Origin: Megaleporinus macrocephalus
Lineage: Eukaryota > Chordata > Actinopteri > Characiformes > Anostomidae
Direction of reading: 5' to 3'
Assembly (NCBI GenBank): GCA_021613375.1
Contig: CM038717.1
Span: forward strand, 39,369,723 to 39,433,722
Length of the DNA: 64,000 nucleotides
This document shows, one piece after another, positions 12,446-24,149 of the stretch (position 1 is its first letter; each line of letters starts with the position of its first letter). The notes below the pieces were generated by a model that saw only the letters and a list, made by a program, of their open reading frames with translations, was not told the origin of the DNA and searched no databases. Both the position numbers and the translations under genes were made by a program.

Positions 12446-12579
12446 TATTCTTTCCTTCACTCTTTATCTCTTCCTGCTTTCCTCACTCCGCCCTTACTTT
12501 CTCACTATCCGTCTCTCCATCTACTCTCCCTCTCTCGCTCTTCACCCACCGGCTGAGAATGTGACAATATCACATGAAA

Positions 12580-13115
<536 letters not shown>

Positions 13116-13144
13116 GTGAGAAAAGAAACAAGTAAAATGTGAAA

Positions 13145-13320
13145 GTGTACACACACACTCTCACACACACGCACACTCACACACACACACACAGCCACAC
13201 ACTCACACACACAGACACACACTCTCACACACACACAGACACACACACACACACTCTCACACACTTACACACACAGACACAGAAACACACACAGACACAC
13301 ACACACACTCTCACACAGAC
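13145..13320. repeat. (CA)n tract with CTCACA interruptions
   Basis: Imperfect CA/ACAC repeat with TCTC and GACA interruptions. Confidence 0.95.
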
Positions 13321-13384
13321 ACCACTGTTTTAAGCTGAGAGAGAAAAGAGGCTGATTTCTTCCAAAGAACAAGTTAATCAGAGC

Positions 13385-13903
13385 CACAGCCCCCCACAAC
13401 CCACAGCCCCCCACAACCCACACAGCCCCCACAACCCACACAGCCCCCCACAACCCACAGCCCCTCACAGCCCCTCACAACCCACAGCCCCCCACAACCC
13501 ACAGCCACCGCAACCCACAGCCCCCACAACCCACAGCCCCGCACAGCCCCCCACAACCCACAGCCCCCCACAACCCACAGCCCCCCACAACCCACAGCCC
13601 CCCACAACCCACAGCCCCGCACAACCCACAGCCACCACAACCCACAGCCACCACAACCCACAGCCCCCCACAACCCACAGCCACCACAACCCACAGCCCC
13701 CCACAACCCACAGCCTCCCACAACCCACAGCCCCTCACAACCCACAGCCCCTCTCAACCCACAGCCACCGCAACCCACAGCCACCACAACCCACAGCCCC
13801 CCACAACCCACAGCCCCCCACAACCCACAGCCCCTCACAACCCACAGCCCCTCACAACCCACAGCCACCCACAACCCACAGCCCCTCACAACCCACAGCC
13901 CCA
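13385..13903. repeat. 17-bp minisatellite, about 31 units
   Basis: Basic unit CAGCCCCCCACAACCCA with 16-bp variants (CAGCCACCACAACCCA). The minus-strand Gly/Trp/Val/Cys frame (176 codons at 13374-13904) is produced by the repeat. Confidence 0.95.
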
Positions 13904-13924
13904 AGATGATTTCCCACTGGAGGG

Positions 13925-14136
13925 TACAGACCGGCGATCGTAGCCTTTCTGATAGCTGGAATCAGTCTAGCCATTCTCCACTGACCTCCCTCACCAACAA
14001 GGTCCACAGAGCTGCTGCTCACTGCATGTTTTCTTTAGTGCTCCATTCTGAGCAGCTCCAGAGCTGCTGTGTGGAAATCCCAGGAGATCAGCAGCTGTAG
14101 AAATACTCCAACCAGCCACAGTCTGGCTGGCCACTG

Positions 14137-14140
<4 letters not shown>
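13925..14140 (+). mobile_element. Non-autonomous DNA-transposon-type dispersed repeat, fragment
   Basis: The stretch holding CCATTCTCCACTGACCTC, CAACAAGG, GAGCAGCTCCAGAGC and AATCCCAGGAGATCAGCAG resembles a very common fish repeat whose typical copy ends AATAAAGTGGCC. Here the 3' part is replaced by a (GT)n tract. Assignment is from memory of such repeats. Confidence 0.5.

Positions 14141-14220
<80 letters not shown>
14141..14220. repeat. (GT)n microsatellite
   Basis: About 39 uninterrupted GT dinucleotides. Confidence 0.98.
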
Positions 14221-14309
14221 AAACTCATCAAACACTTCCGTTAGGCAGTCAGAGAGTACTAATCAGTTTAACGGGAGATGTGAGAGCTGGTGTGAATTGT
14301 AAATGAGGA

Positions 14310-14332
14310 GCGATCAGAGAGGGAGAGAGAGA

Positions 14333-14369
<37 letters not shown>

Positions 14370-14598
14370 GAATGGAAGTGTGAGAAGGAAACAATAGAAG
14401 GAAAGGTGAGAGAGATGGAGATGAGGGACTAAAGGAAAGAATGTATGTGTGTGAGAAAGTGACAGAGAAGCAGAGAGGGAGGGAGAGACGAAATGGAAAG
14501 AGAATGAGAGAGAGAGAGGAGAGATAGAAGAGGATATAAAAGTACGAAAATGAGAGAAGAAAGCAGAGAAAGTGGAGGAGAAACAAAATGAGAGAGAG

Positions 14599-14637
<39 letters not shown>

Positions 14638-14770
14638 GGAGAGACTGCGAGAAAGAAAGAATAAAAGAGAGAGAGAGAAAGAATAAAAGAGAGAGAGAGA
14701 GAGAAAGAGAGAAAAGAAAGATGGAGAGAGCAAGAGAGAAAGAGTGTGCAAGTGAAAGAGAGAGAGAGAA
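14310..14770. repeat. Imperfect GA-rich tract
   Basis: GA repeats with AAAG and GGAG interruptions. The 199- and 145-codon minus-strand frames are composition artefacts. Confidence 0.9.
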
Positions 14771-15077
14771 AGAGTGACGGTGGGTTCAGCAGTTCTCCAG
14801 CAGACAGACTCAGACCAGTACGTTCTCTGCTATCAGCCCAGCTCAGCTCAGCAGGTCGAGGTAGCAAACAATAAATACATCAGTGATTCTGGGAGCGACA
14901 GCAGGTCTGACCTGCGGCGTTTGTGTGAACAGAGTCTTTCAGACCCCCGACCAACCTAGCTAGCCAGGCTGGTGGTCCGCAGCAGCCTGACTCAGCTACT
15001 AAACCTGTACCTGCAAAGCCCACCAGCACTTCTGCTCATACCCCCCAGATTCAACCATACCAGATGCCCAATAACCG
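14771..15077. other. Single-copy spacer
   Basis: No coding domain, transposon end or tandem repeat recognised. Confidence 0.4.
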
Positions 15078-15225
15078 CGCGCACACACACACACACACAC
15101 ATACACATATATATATATATATATATATAGCTGATCAATCCTTCCATCTATATATATACATACATACATACACATATACACACACATACATATGAGACAC
15201 ACACAGTGTGTATATATATATATAT
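15078..15225. repeat. Mixed (CA)n/(TA)n/(CATA)n microsatellite
   Basis: CA, TA, TACATA and ACACATA blocks with short interruptions. A short stretch right after it (about 15230-15290: TTCTGGTTCCATTGACTTAC, ACTGAAAGTAA) matches the arm of the foldback family at 51.4 kb. Confidence 0.9.
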
Positions 15226-15299
15226 TGAATTCTTCACAAGATTCTGGTTCCATTGACTTACACTGAAAGTAAAGAATGTTATTGAAGATATGAAACTTG

Positions 15300-15585
15300 C
15301 ATTCACGCCTCCCATTTTCCCCGAGTTGGTGGGACAATGTGTTTCTTTACTCCAATAAACATTAGATTAGTTATTCTTAAACATGAACATAGTTGTAATC
15401 TTCTGCCTGTGGCTCCAAAAACTCCCATCCAATCAAATTCCAGCACTGGAGCTCAGCCCCCCCCCGGCCCGACCCGGCCCAGTGTAACTTCCATACAGTA
15501 CCTCGACTATAAGGCGTTGAGGATACTGGACGTGTGCTTCCTCGCATGCCTCCCGGCTTAAATTCCATTATATGTTATAACCCGC
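15300..15585. other. Single-copy spacer with a C-rich patch
   Basis: Contains CAGCCCCCCCCCGGCCCGA around 15456-15474; nothing else recognised. Confidence 0.35.
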
Positions 15586-15589
15586 AGAT

Positions 15590-15960
15590 CCTTACATCAC
15601 TGTCAACGTGGCCATCGATTGTTATGAAGCATTAAATATTCATATAGGGCGGCGTATTGATTTACGCCCGCAAGATACGCGGCTTCATTTATCAACTCCG
15701 ATGAGCAGCGAGGCGGGCGCTGAGCCGACAGGGCGGGAACCCGGCCTACGGAAGGGGAGCGGGGACGCTGCTGTAATTAGTTTCAGATTTGAATGATGCT
15801 ATCGGTCCGGCATGGATTTGTGGGCTTTTTCATTTCTCGCAGCACAGGAAGCAGCACTTCCAGCCCCGGATGACCGGAATTGTTATCCATCCTTTCAGCC
15901 GCAAAGCTTCGGCGTTCCTTTGTAAATCTGAGCATTCAGTTCTTTCTTTCCAGGAATTTG
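15590..15960. promoter_or_regulatory. Candidate conserved non-coding element
   Basis: Single-copy sequence mixing AT-rich homeodomain-like words (ATTAAATATTCATATA) with CpG-containing blocks (GGGCGGCGTATTG, ACGCCCGCAAGATACGCGG). It carries no coding signature. This texture is typical of deeply conserved fish enhancers, but conservation cannot be tested here. Confidence 0.3.
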
Positions 15961-16089
15961 GTGAATTCCTAAACTGGGTAAGCTACAGAGAACACTGGAC
16001 TCCTAACAACCACCTGGAAGACCTGGAAGTTCCACCAACACTGGACTCCACCCCCATCGGATGTACAGGAGAACATCAAGCTGGTACCC

Positions 16090-16625
16090 TGCAGCTACTA
16101 TTATAGAGGTGGGTCATTCTCAGCACTGCAGTGACACTGATGTGGTGGTGGTGTGTCAGTGTGTGTTGTGCTGGTGTGAGTGGATCAGACACCTCAGTGT
16201 CACTGCTGGACTGAGAATCGTCCACCAACCAAAACTATCCAGACAGCAGTGTCCTGTGGGCGGCGTCCTGTGTCCACTGATGAAGAACTAGAGGAACACA
16301 AACTGTGCAGCAGCAGATGAGCTACTGTCTCTGACTCTACATCTACAAGGTGGACCAGCAAGTAGTAGGAGTGTCTAATAGAGTGGACAGTGAGTGGACA
16401 CAGTGTTTAAACACTCCAGCAGCAGCACTGCTGTGTCTGATCCACTCACACCAGCACAACACAACACACACTAACACACAGTGCTGAGAATGACCCACCT
16501 CCCTAATAGTATCTGCTCTGTGGGGGTCCTGTGGGGGTCCTGATCATTAAAGAACAGAGTAATAAAGTATACAGAGAATCAGATGAACTACAGTCTGGAA
16601 GTGGAGCTCCTGTATGGTCAGTGAA
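16090..16625. mobile_element. Non-autonomous DNA element with long terminal inverted arms
   Basis: The left arm from 16091 (CTACTATTATAGAGGTGGGT, then CATTCTCAGCAC) is the near reverse complement of the right arm ending about 16515 (GTGCTGAGAATGACCCACCT). Inner portions also pair: GGTGTGAGTGGATCAGACAC against GTGTCTGATCCACTCACACC. Arms are about 90-105 bp. The tail after the right arm (CTGCTCTGTGGGGGTCCTG, AAAGAACAGAG, CAGATGAACTACAGTC) resembles the 3' part of a larger known fish element, so the copy probably extends to about 16625. No transposase frame is present. Confidence 0.75.
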
Positions 16626-17048
16626 GATGAGACTGTCTGAATGCTTTGTCCCTTCCTCAATCCACTCCTCCTCCTGCACCTCCACCTGTGCTCCTCTCCT
16701 CTATTCGTTCTTTCTCGTGTTTCTGCTTCGGGGTTTGGACTTCCTGCTCACAGATTTATTTCCAGAACTAAAAAAACCCCGCGTCATTTCGTCCGCTCTG
16801 AGTTTACTCTCCATCCCTCTCTCCTGACCTTTCTCACTGCCCCTCCATCACACCCCCTCTTCACTCGCTCTTTTGTGTCTTTCTTTGGCTGCTTCCGTCT
16901 CTCGTTCTCACACAGCGGACATGAGAACCACTCCAAACCCAAAAAACAGAAAAACACTGAATGAATTCTAAGAAGGAGGCCAGCAGGAGACGGGAGGGCA
17001 GGACAACACTCCAGAGGAGCCAGATTACCCAGCAGAAGCACTTAGGAT

Positions 17049-17050
<2 letters not shown>
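16626..17050. other. Pyrimidine-rich single-copy DNA
   Basis: Contains CTCC- and TTCTC-rich sequence with overlapping short frames on both strands; none is recognisable. Confidence 0.4.
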
Positions 17051-17051
<1 letters not shown>

Positions 17052-17103
<52 letters not shown>

Positions 17104-17885
17104 AAAAGGTAGAAAGAAAATCAAGGCTGAGAGGAAAAATGCAGAGAGATAGAGAGAAAGGAAAAATAGAGAGAAGAAAAGAGAAAAAAGAAAGATAAAG
17201 AAAAAAGTGAGACGAATGAGAGAGAGGAAGTGGGGAAACAAAATATAGGTGAACTAGATAGAGAGGGAAAGAGAAAGACAGAGAGAAAGTGTAGAGATGG
17301 GGGAAAAAGAGAAAAGCAGAGATGGAAAGAGGGAGAGACAGATTACAGGCCGAGAGACAAAACGAGAAAGAGGACAAAGCAGAGGGAGGAGAGAGACAGA
17401 GAAAGAGGAAAGGAGAGGAAAAGGTAGAGAGAGAGAGAACACCACTGTAGAAACAGAAAAAAGAGAGTAAATAACAGAAAATAAAAAACTTTGAGAGAGA
17501 GAGAAACAAGAGAAATGAAAGAGAGACAGTAAAAAAGGAGGAAAAAAAATCAAAGCAGAGAGGAAAAATGCAGAGATAGAGAGAAAGAAAAAATAGAGAG
17601 AAACAAAGAAAGATAAGGGAATAAAAGTGAGATGAATGAGAGAGAGGGAGTGGGGAAAATATAGAAGAACTAGACAGAGAGGAAAAAAATGACAATAAAA
17701 CTCTTGAATAAAAAAAGGAGAAGAGAAAGTGCAGAGAGGGAAAAAGAGAAAAGATGAGAGAGATTATAGACAGATAAAAAAAAAAAGAAAGGAAAGGTAG
17801 AGAGAAAGAGAAAGACAGGGACAGAGATGGGTAGAGAGAGAGAGACTAACAGGAGAGTGGAAGAGAGGAAAAAAAGAAATTAGTT

Positions 17886-17924
<39 letters not shown>

Positions 17925-17975
17925 AAGAGAAATAGAGAGAAAGAGAGAGAGAGAAAGAGAAAATGTGACTGTAGA
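17052..17975. repeat. GA-rich tract with an embedded LINE-tail-like scrap
   Basis: Perfect (GA)n at 17052-17101, then imperfect purine-rich sequence in which the motif AGGAAAAATGCAGAGA recurs (about 17133 and 17562), so part is duplicated. At about 17689-17710 it contains ATGACAATAAAACTCTTGAA, identical to the retroelement tail at 18846. Long Ser/Leu/Phe minus-strand frames are artefacts. Confidence 0.85.
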
Positions 17976-18600
17976 ACAGACTGAATGGGGCATTTGGTCC
18001 CCACAAAGACATAAATACATAAATGAGTGTGACCCCTACATTACCAAGACAGGAAACATCACAGACCCCCTTTGACCTAACAAACACCTCCTGAAGCAAA
18101 CACACACCACCAGCACGCTTATCAACCCCCTCCACCTCCACCTCCCTCAGGAGGCATTCTGGGAAACGTAGCCCTTAAAGACTTTCAGACCTTCAGTACT
18201 ATATACACACGTCTGTTAATCTCTAGTGTGTTTATTAGAGTCAGTCCTGTTGTGTTTAGTGTTTGTAGTCAGGCTCTTGTTTCACTGCTCTGTTTTCATT
18301 TAGAAAATAAGGATCTTAATTTTATGTTTAAATCAGGAAGTTCTCTCAGTACACAAATCTAACCCTGCTTTTCCACACTGACTCGACTCGACGCTGACTC
18401 GTCTCTTTCCACTGCAGATACAGTCCGTCCCCTTCAAGACACCTGACAATGTAACTCATCATGAACCTGTTGTGACGTAAAGGAGACAACACTGGAGACT
18501 GCTGGGTCTCTCTAGGCCTTCTGGACAGAAGAGATGTCTTTACTGTCAGAATACTGTTTACATTCACTACTCACACAAACATTATTGTTTACATTCGTTA
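17976..18600. other. Single-copy DNA, no gene recognised
   Basis: No tandem structure and no recognised coding domain. Confidence 0.4.
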
Positions 18601-18885
18601 CTTGCAACTTGCACTTTATGGCTGCTGCTCTTCATACTTGCACATAAAAGCACACATAACTTTTATTTTTTATTCTTTAACTATAAAAATATTTTTATCT
18701 ACTTCAACTTATATTGTTATACTTTGTATATTTTGTATAAATATTTTTTATTTCTTTTATTTGTTATCTTATCTATTGGTGAATGGAGGAGCAGCAAAGT
18801 AAGAATTTCATTGTACAGTGTAACTGTCTGTTCTGCTGTACATATGACAATAAAACTCTTGAATCTTGAATCTTAAATCTAGACC
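18600..18885 (+). mobile_element. LINE-type retroelement 3' end
   Basis: The sequence AAGAATTTCATTGTACAGTG, then TGTACATATGACAATAAAAC and a terminal TTGAATC tandem repeat, is typical of a non-LTR retroelement 3' terminus with short 3' repeats. The copy is strongly 5'-truncated with no reverse transcriptase coding region. Upstream boundary uncertain. Confidence 0.6.
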
Positions 18886-19249
18886 CTGACTCTAATTTCC
18901 AGTCCTGGATATTTGGGATCACTGGTCTTTAAATGATTGGCCATCTAGTGTAGGAGCTAACAGTAAACACAGAATCCAGGACTGGATTCAGGGTCCAGAT
19001 TTGAAGACTTCAGTTCCTGATACATCACTGATTGTAAATATGAGCAGTAGCAGGTTTCGGGTGGTTGTTAGGAATGGAAAACAGCAGTGGCGGGCCTTGT
19101 TACGAAAACAATCACAAGACCAAATACATGTTAATGTCTATTTAGAGCTTCAGATAAAATATATGGAATACGTTAATCTAACCTGAAACCAGCATTAGTG
19201 CATCAACCACATCAAACAACATGCTCAGTGAGCTGTTCCTGGCGCTGAA

Positions 19250-19575
19250 CACAGATTTGGGTCAGTCACTGAACATGTTGTTCAATGTGGTTGTTGTTGT
19301 AACTTTCTGTGTTGATAACGTTTGAACTACAAGAGATATTACAAATCTGATTCCATCAATCAATTTCTGATCAGTTCTGGTCGTCTTTGATCTGCTACAC
19401 CATCACCTTCCCATTGGAAAAACTTGCCCTTGGTCCAATATGGCGGCTTTCAAGATGGCATAGCCTAAAAGATAGACCCCCCTCACCCGTTACTTGCAGG
19501 GGTTTTCAGATACTTCATTTTTCAGCTTCATTCTGAAATAAAAGGGTGCATTGAGACTTACTCACCCTGTACTAA
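19250..19575 (+). repeat. Dispersed repeat family R1, copy 2 (longest)
   Basis: Collinear with copies at 1095-1330 and 24150-24380. Contains TTGTTCAATGTGGTTG, ACAAGAGATATTACAAATCT, CTGCTACACCATCACCTTCC, GGCTTTCAAGATGG and ACTCACCCTGTA. It has no coding frame; probably a non-autonomous element or a remnant of one. Confidence 0.75.
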
Positions 19576-19850
19576 CATTCTATTAGAAACTCCAAAGGTG
19601 AGCTAGAAGTGAGAATAATCAAAAAGTGATTTTTCTGGTTTTGGTAGGAGTTTTTGCTACTTGTGCTCTGATATTAAGCTCCAGTACTACTAATCACAGG
19701 TTACTACGATCAGAAATTAGTCTCAGTCTGTAGAGAAAAATATTAAAAAGTCATATAAAAAAGGAATAATAACCTCCAAAGCTGATCATGACTTGAGAGA
19801 AACCGGCAGATGATTGCACAGTTTAATAACCACCCTGTTTGCAAAGGAGC

Positions 19851-19854
<4 letters not shown>
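19576..19854. other. Single-copy spacer
   Basis: Nothing recognised. Confidence 0.4.
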
Positions 19855-20124
<270 letters not shown>

Positions 20125-20765
20125 AGGTCCGGCAAGTGCACACTTCCCAAGAATCGCTGACCCTCGCATGACGCCCTCCGAATATCATGGATGAATATTA
20201 CTCATTAATTATGGACGGCAGGCGAGTTCAAACTGATTTCCATACTTTGGAGAAAGAACGAGGAGGGATCAAATCCTGGGGGCTAATCTGCTCATCGACT
20301 TGCAAATAACTCATTGTGAGGGATCGGTTAAGTTAAGCGGAGGTCAAAAGGTCAAAGTCAGCTCAGCCGGGACAGCGGGAGGACACTGCGACAATTCGAG
20401 CCGAGGAGGAAGAAACAGATACCCGGCTTATCGAGTCTCGGGCTGGACGCGCCGCTCTGATCCTATTCATTCATCTGTGAACTGTGAATTCATCCCAAAT
20501 CACCCATTGTGTTGCCCCGCATCGCATCATCCTCCCGCATTTGCATGGAGGGCTGCGACCGGTGAGGGGGCTGCGTGGATTTTCCAGTTTAAACAGTCCC
20601 CGGCGGTCCACGCAATCAGACTTTCCAGTCTGTGGCCGACCGCAAAAGCCCCGGAGCGGGAGCGACTTCAGATATCAGCACATCTCTGTATGATTCGAAA
20701 TTTAATTAGAGCTTATGGAACCAGGCAGCATTAAAGACTGCATACCCTACGATCCTGGGGGGGCG
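20125..20765. promoter_or_regulatory. Candidate conserved non-coding element
   Basis: Single-copy, repeat-free block directly abutting the TC tract. It has homeodomain-type words (ACTCATTAATTATGGA), octamer-like ATTTGCAT and CpG-containing stretches (CTGGACGCGCCGCTCTGATC). Open frames at 20300-20734 and 20484-20693 overlap and match nothing I know. An enhancer is the more likely reading. Confidence 0.35.
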
Positions 20766-20857
20766 CTGGTGAGTTTATTTATAACAACAAACAGTCATCT
20801 TTCATTTTATATCAGTTCTGAGCTTTTTAAACACATCAGACTTTAAAACAAACAAAC

Positions 20858-20916
20858 TATATATATATATTTATATATATACATACATACATACATACAT
20901 ACATACATACATACAT
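20858..20916. repeat. (TA)n then (CATA)n microsatellite
   Basis: TATATA-rich stretch followed by about 9 CATA units. Confidence 0.9.
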
Positions 20917-21224
20917 GTTCTGCCTCATTTGAAAAGCTGGACTGAAAGTCTACACACGTGTGGAGCTAAAATGTAATTTGTTTTTTGTGACATCACAAGC
21001 ACTGAACTGAAAAAAGCTTTGCGGCTCAGCTTATTAATAGACTGGGAGCGAGTGATACAGTGAGAAATTGTTAATTGTGTTTATTTACTGCATCATTCAG
21101 TTTTCCAGGGTACTGGCTCTTTAATGCAGACAGCAGACTATCTATACACCCACCCTTACTGTTACAGCAAATATATTAAATAGTACACCAGACACACACA
21201 TACACACACATTAGATTTTTATAT
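20917..21224. other. Single-copy spacer
   Basis: Nothing recognised. Confidence 0.4.
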
Positions 21225-21400
21225 TTCAACATCATTTAAACACGACTGCTGCTCTTTATATCCTGTGGAAGTTTTGTGATGAATAGACCAATAGAAATGC
21301 TCCAAATGATTTATAATAAAAGCTCTTTATATTAAATTACATTAAACGTTAAGAGCGTTTTTATTCTCTCCTGTAAATTCTCTATTTTGAAATTTGACTT
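21225..21400 (-). repeat. Foldback family arm, diverged copy
   Basis: Shares GACCAATAGAAATGCTCCAA and CTCTCCTGTAAA with 31245-31440 and the right arm at 51400-51565. Interrupted by AT-rich sequence in the middle. Confidence 0.5.
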
Positions 21401-21447
21401 GTTTTTCTTTAGACAGCAACGATATATTTATATCACACCAATAACAG

Positions 21448-21449
<2 letters not shown>

Positions 21450-21489
<40 letters not shown>
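21450..21489. repeat. (GA)n microsatellite
   Basis: About 20 GA units. Confidence 0.95.
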
Positions 21490-21494
<5 letters not shown>

Positions 21495-21725
21495 GGTTTG
21501 GAGGTATCAGAAAGGAATAAAAGAGAGACACACACACAGATAGGGATGCATGAAGAGAGAGAGAAGAAAGGGATAAAATAAAGAGAGAGAGAGAAGTAAA
21601 GAAAAAGGGGATAAAATACAGCAATACAATCTGAGTAATAAAGAGAAATAGAGATAGAGAGAAAGAGAGAGAGCGCTGAAAAAATGAAATGGAATAAAAA
21701 GATGCAGAGGCAAAATCAGTTTTCG

Positions 21726-21992
21726 CGAGAGAGAGAGAGATGGAGAGAGAGAGAGAGATGGAGAGAGAGAGATGGAGAGAGAGAGAGAGATGGAGAGAGA
21801 GAGATGGAGAGAGAGAGAGAGAGATGGAGAGAGAGAGATGGAGAGAGAGAGAGAGATGGAGAGAGAGAGATGGAGAGAGAGAGATGGAGAGAGAGAGAGA
21901 GATGGAGAGAGAGAGATGGAGGGAGAGAGAGAGAGATGGAGAGAGAGAGATGGAGAGAGAGAGATGGAGAGAGAGAGAGATGGAGAGAGAGG
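21726..21992. repeat. GAGAGATGGA minisatellite
   Basis: GAGA blocks of varying length punctuated by ATGGA roughly every 14-20 bases. Arg/Glu/Met and Ser/His/Leu frames here are artefacts. Confidence 0.95.
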
Positions 21993-22097
21993 TGATAAAT
22001 AGAAGACATACAAATAAAGAGAAAGAGAAAGACACACAACAGAGAGAGATAAATACAAAGAAAGAGAGATAAAAAGAAACAGTGATTTAAACATACC

Positions 22098-22112
22098 CAC
22101 AGAGATAGATAG

Positions 22113-22149
<37 letters not shown>

Positions 22150-22313
22150 TAGTTATACTGAGATAGATTAGATAGATAGATAGATAGATAGATTGTAATA
22201 GATAGATATACTGAGAGCAATAGCAATAGATGGATAGATACACTGAGATAGATAGATATTAATAGTTATACTGAGATAGATAGATAGATAGATAGATATT
22301 AATAGTTATACTG

Positions 22314-22370
<57 letters not shown>

Positions 22371-22372
22371 TC
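22098..22372. repeat. (GATA)n tetranucleotide array with AGTTATACTGA spacers
   Basis: Several GATA runs separated by TATACTGAGATAGATAG-type spacers, so the array has a second-level repeat of GATA run plus spacer. The last run (22311-22370) is perfect. Confidence 0.95.
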
Positions 22373-22581
22373 AGTTATCTGTATTAAAGCCAGATGTTCT
22401 AGAGCTTTGCGGCGTTTCTGTTGAATAAAGCTCGCGCTGCCTGTTGCATTTGCACCGCGCGCTCTGCCGTACTATCTGGGTTCACACACACACACACCAG
22501 CCATTAGTGCACGATCAGGTCTCGTGCACCAAACCGCAGCTGTGAGAAATCGATGCATATACAGGGTCTCTCTCTCTCTCT

Positions 22582-22612
<31 letters not shown>

Positions 22613-22738
22613 TCGCGAGCACGCACGCACACATACTGAAGCGCAAAGATGAACCAGGTGCACAAAAGCCCCACGAGCGTGCGCGCACACGCCGCTTAAA
22701 GCCACTGCATGAACTTTTCCGCGGAGCTCCGCACTCAC

Positions 22739-22826
22739 CTCCTCTGGCCGCGGTGGAGGAGCCCGGCAGCATCAGCAGCAGCAGCAGCAGCGCCGCGATG
22801 GAGCGCGTGCAGTAGCCGCGAGCCAT
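22739..22826 (-). CDS. First coding exon of a secreted or membrane protein (partial gene)
   Basis: An ATG at 22826-22824 opens a frame of 29 codons plus one base, ending at a consensus donor AG|GTGAGT (intron starts at 22738). The intron would therefore be phase 1. The start has G at -3 and G at +4, a strong Kozak context. The peptide begins MARGYCTRS, continues into a hydrophobic run with six consecutive leucines and ends near GSSTAARG: a basic n-region, hydrophobic h-region and small-residue c-region, which is a classical signal peptide. The leucine run is encoded by a CTG repeat (CAG on the plus strand, about 22771-22790), which may vary in length. An in-frame upstream ATG at 22886 would add 20 residues without signal-like character; the inner ATG is preferred. 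The mature protein is not in view: downstream exons must lie on the minus strand below 22.7 kb or beyond the window, and I recognised none. Gene identity unknown; a secreted factor or type I receptor are both possible. Confidence 0.6.
22770..22792 (-). repeat. CTG/CAG triplet repeat in coding sequence
   Basis: Consecutive CAG triplets on the plus strand encode the leucine core of the signal peptide on the minus strand; one ATG interrupts the CTG series. Confidence 0.8.
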
Positions 22827-23160
22827 CACTGCACAGTCCGTGCCCGGGACCGAGCGCGCGCATCCCATACAAACACACGCACACACGCCGGAGTCCGGTC
22901 GGGGCTGATAGTCCTCACGAGAATCTCAGGACGAAGGACACTGCGCGAGCGGACACAATCCGAGGCGCGAGGAGAGAGTACACCGCGTGAGTGGAGTGAG
23001 TGCGCGTGAGGAGTGTATAGGGATGGAGGGAGAGAGAGGGAGAGGGAGAGAGGAGGGGGCGGAGACCAGAAAACACACACTCGCTCGCTCGTGCTCAGAC
23101 AGTGCGCTTGGAGCGCGAGGCAGAGAGCTACCCTGACCAGAGGAGAAGGAGGGGGCGGAG

Positions 23161-23435
23161 TCTAACCACTCGCTTATTATTAATATATCAGCAGCACATT
23201 CCACTCATAACACATATACAGGTACATACGGGGCCTTCCACAAACCCTGGCACCACTAAAACGATCTGTACTGACTCCGCCTTTGATCTTTCATTCAAAA
23301 CATAAACAAACATCCAACCTTCATGTTCTCACGAGATGGAGATGTTCCTCACAGCTGGTGGCACCGCTGGAGGAAATGCAGCCAAAGCATATTCCCATTC
23401 ATACATACACATGGATTCACCTCACCGGAATGCTA
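23161..23435. other. Upstream flank, single-copy
   Basis: No recognised feature between the CpG island and the 12-bp array. Confidence 0.4.
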
Positions 23436-23526
23436 CTGGGAGCACCACTGGGAGAACCACTGGGAGAACCACTGGGAGAACCACTGGGAGAACCACTGGG
23501 AGAACCACTGGGAGAACCACTGGGAG
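23436..23526. repeat. 12-bp minisatellite (GGGAGAACCACT), about 7.5 units
   Basis: Nearly perfect tandem units; the first unit reads GGGAGCACCACT. Period divisible by 3, hence open frames in all plus-strand phases. Confidence 0.97.
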
Positions 23527-23529
23527 CCC

Positions 23530-24149
23530 TGAGGTGGTCAGTTCAGCTGTGACTTCCTGTTAACTGGGGTACAAACATGAAGTGACTCGCAGGACAAATT
23601 CCCGGAGGCTGTATCTCAATGTTGGTTCTTGCTTAACACCATCTTCCAAGAACAGCTGAGGTACCTGGATGGGTTCTTGCTCCACCTACTTGGTTGCTTA
23701 ACGTGGCCAAGAACCGCCCACTACAGCAGAAACATGAGATCTGACTGACTGGCAGAACAACCTGCAATTTGGTATGAGGTATAGAAGAAGGTGCTGGAGC
23801 TACGACATAAACATCTCCTCAGGAAACAAAACAGTATACGATGGTTGGTGACTTTGATTTACTGGAACAACAGTGAACAGTGAAGCACTGATAGCCAATC
23901 GGAACGCAGCTGGCAGAATCTTGACAGCTTAACACTCTAAAGACGTCTGAACACCAAACCCACCACATCATGTTACAGAGTAGAGCGGTGGCTGGTAGAG
24001 CCCATAAACATCAAGTCCAAGTTCATTTGTGATCTCTACTCGTCTGAAGTGAATGAATTAAAGTGTTCAGCTGAAACATCTGAGCTGAAGAAGATTAGCT
24101 AGTAAAGTTAGCTGATGGTGAAGATCTGTAGATGCAGTTCAGCCTCAGG
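23530..24149. other. Single-copy DNA, no gene recognised
   Basis: No tandem repeat, element terminus or coding domain recognised. Confidence 0.4.

Larger units (their letters stand above)
22430..23160 (-). promoter_or_regulatory. CpG island and promoter of the minus-strand gene
   Basis: This is the densest CpG block in the window (GCACCGCGCGCTC, ACCGAGCGCGCGCATC, GAGCGCGAGG). Reading minus, it surrounds the first coding exon at 22739-22826. Two identical GC boxes, GGGGGCGGAG, lie at 23055-23064 and 23151-23160, about 230 and 325 bases upstream of the start codon. No TATA box is obvious, as expected for a CpG-island promoter. The 5' UTR probably lies between about 22827 and 23050; the transcription start is not determined. 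(CA)n and (TC)n tracts at 22484-22496 and 22567-22613 fall inside the first intron. Confidence 0.65.

Noticed and set aside
13374..13904. Gly/Trp/Val/Cys-rich 176-codon frame resembling a structural protein
   Set aside because: It is the 17-bp minisatellite read on the minus strand.
20300..20734. A 144-codon gene
   Set aside because: Two overlapping plus frames, no domain and enhancer-like texture; non-coding conserved DNA is more likely.
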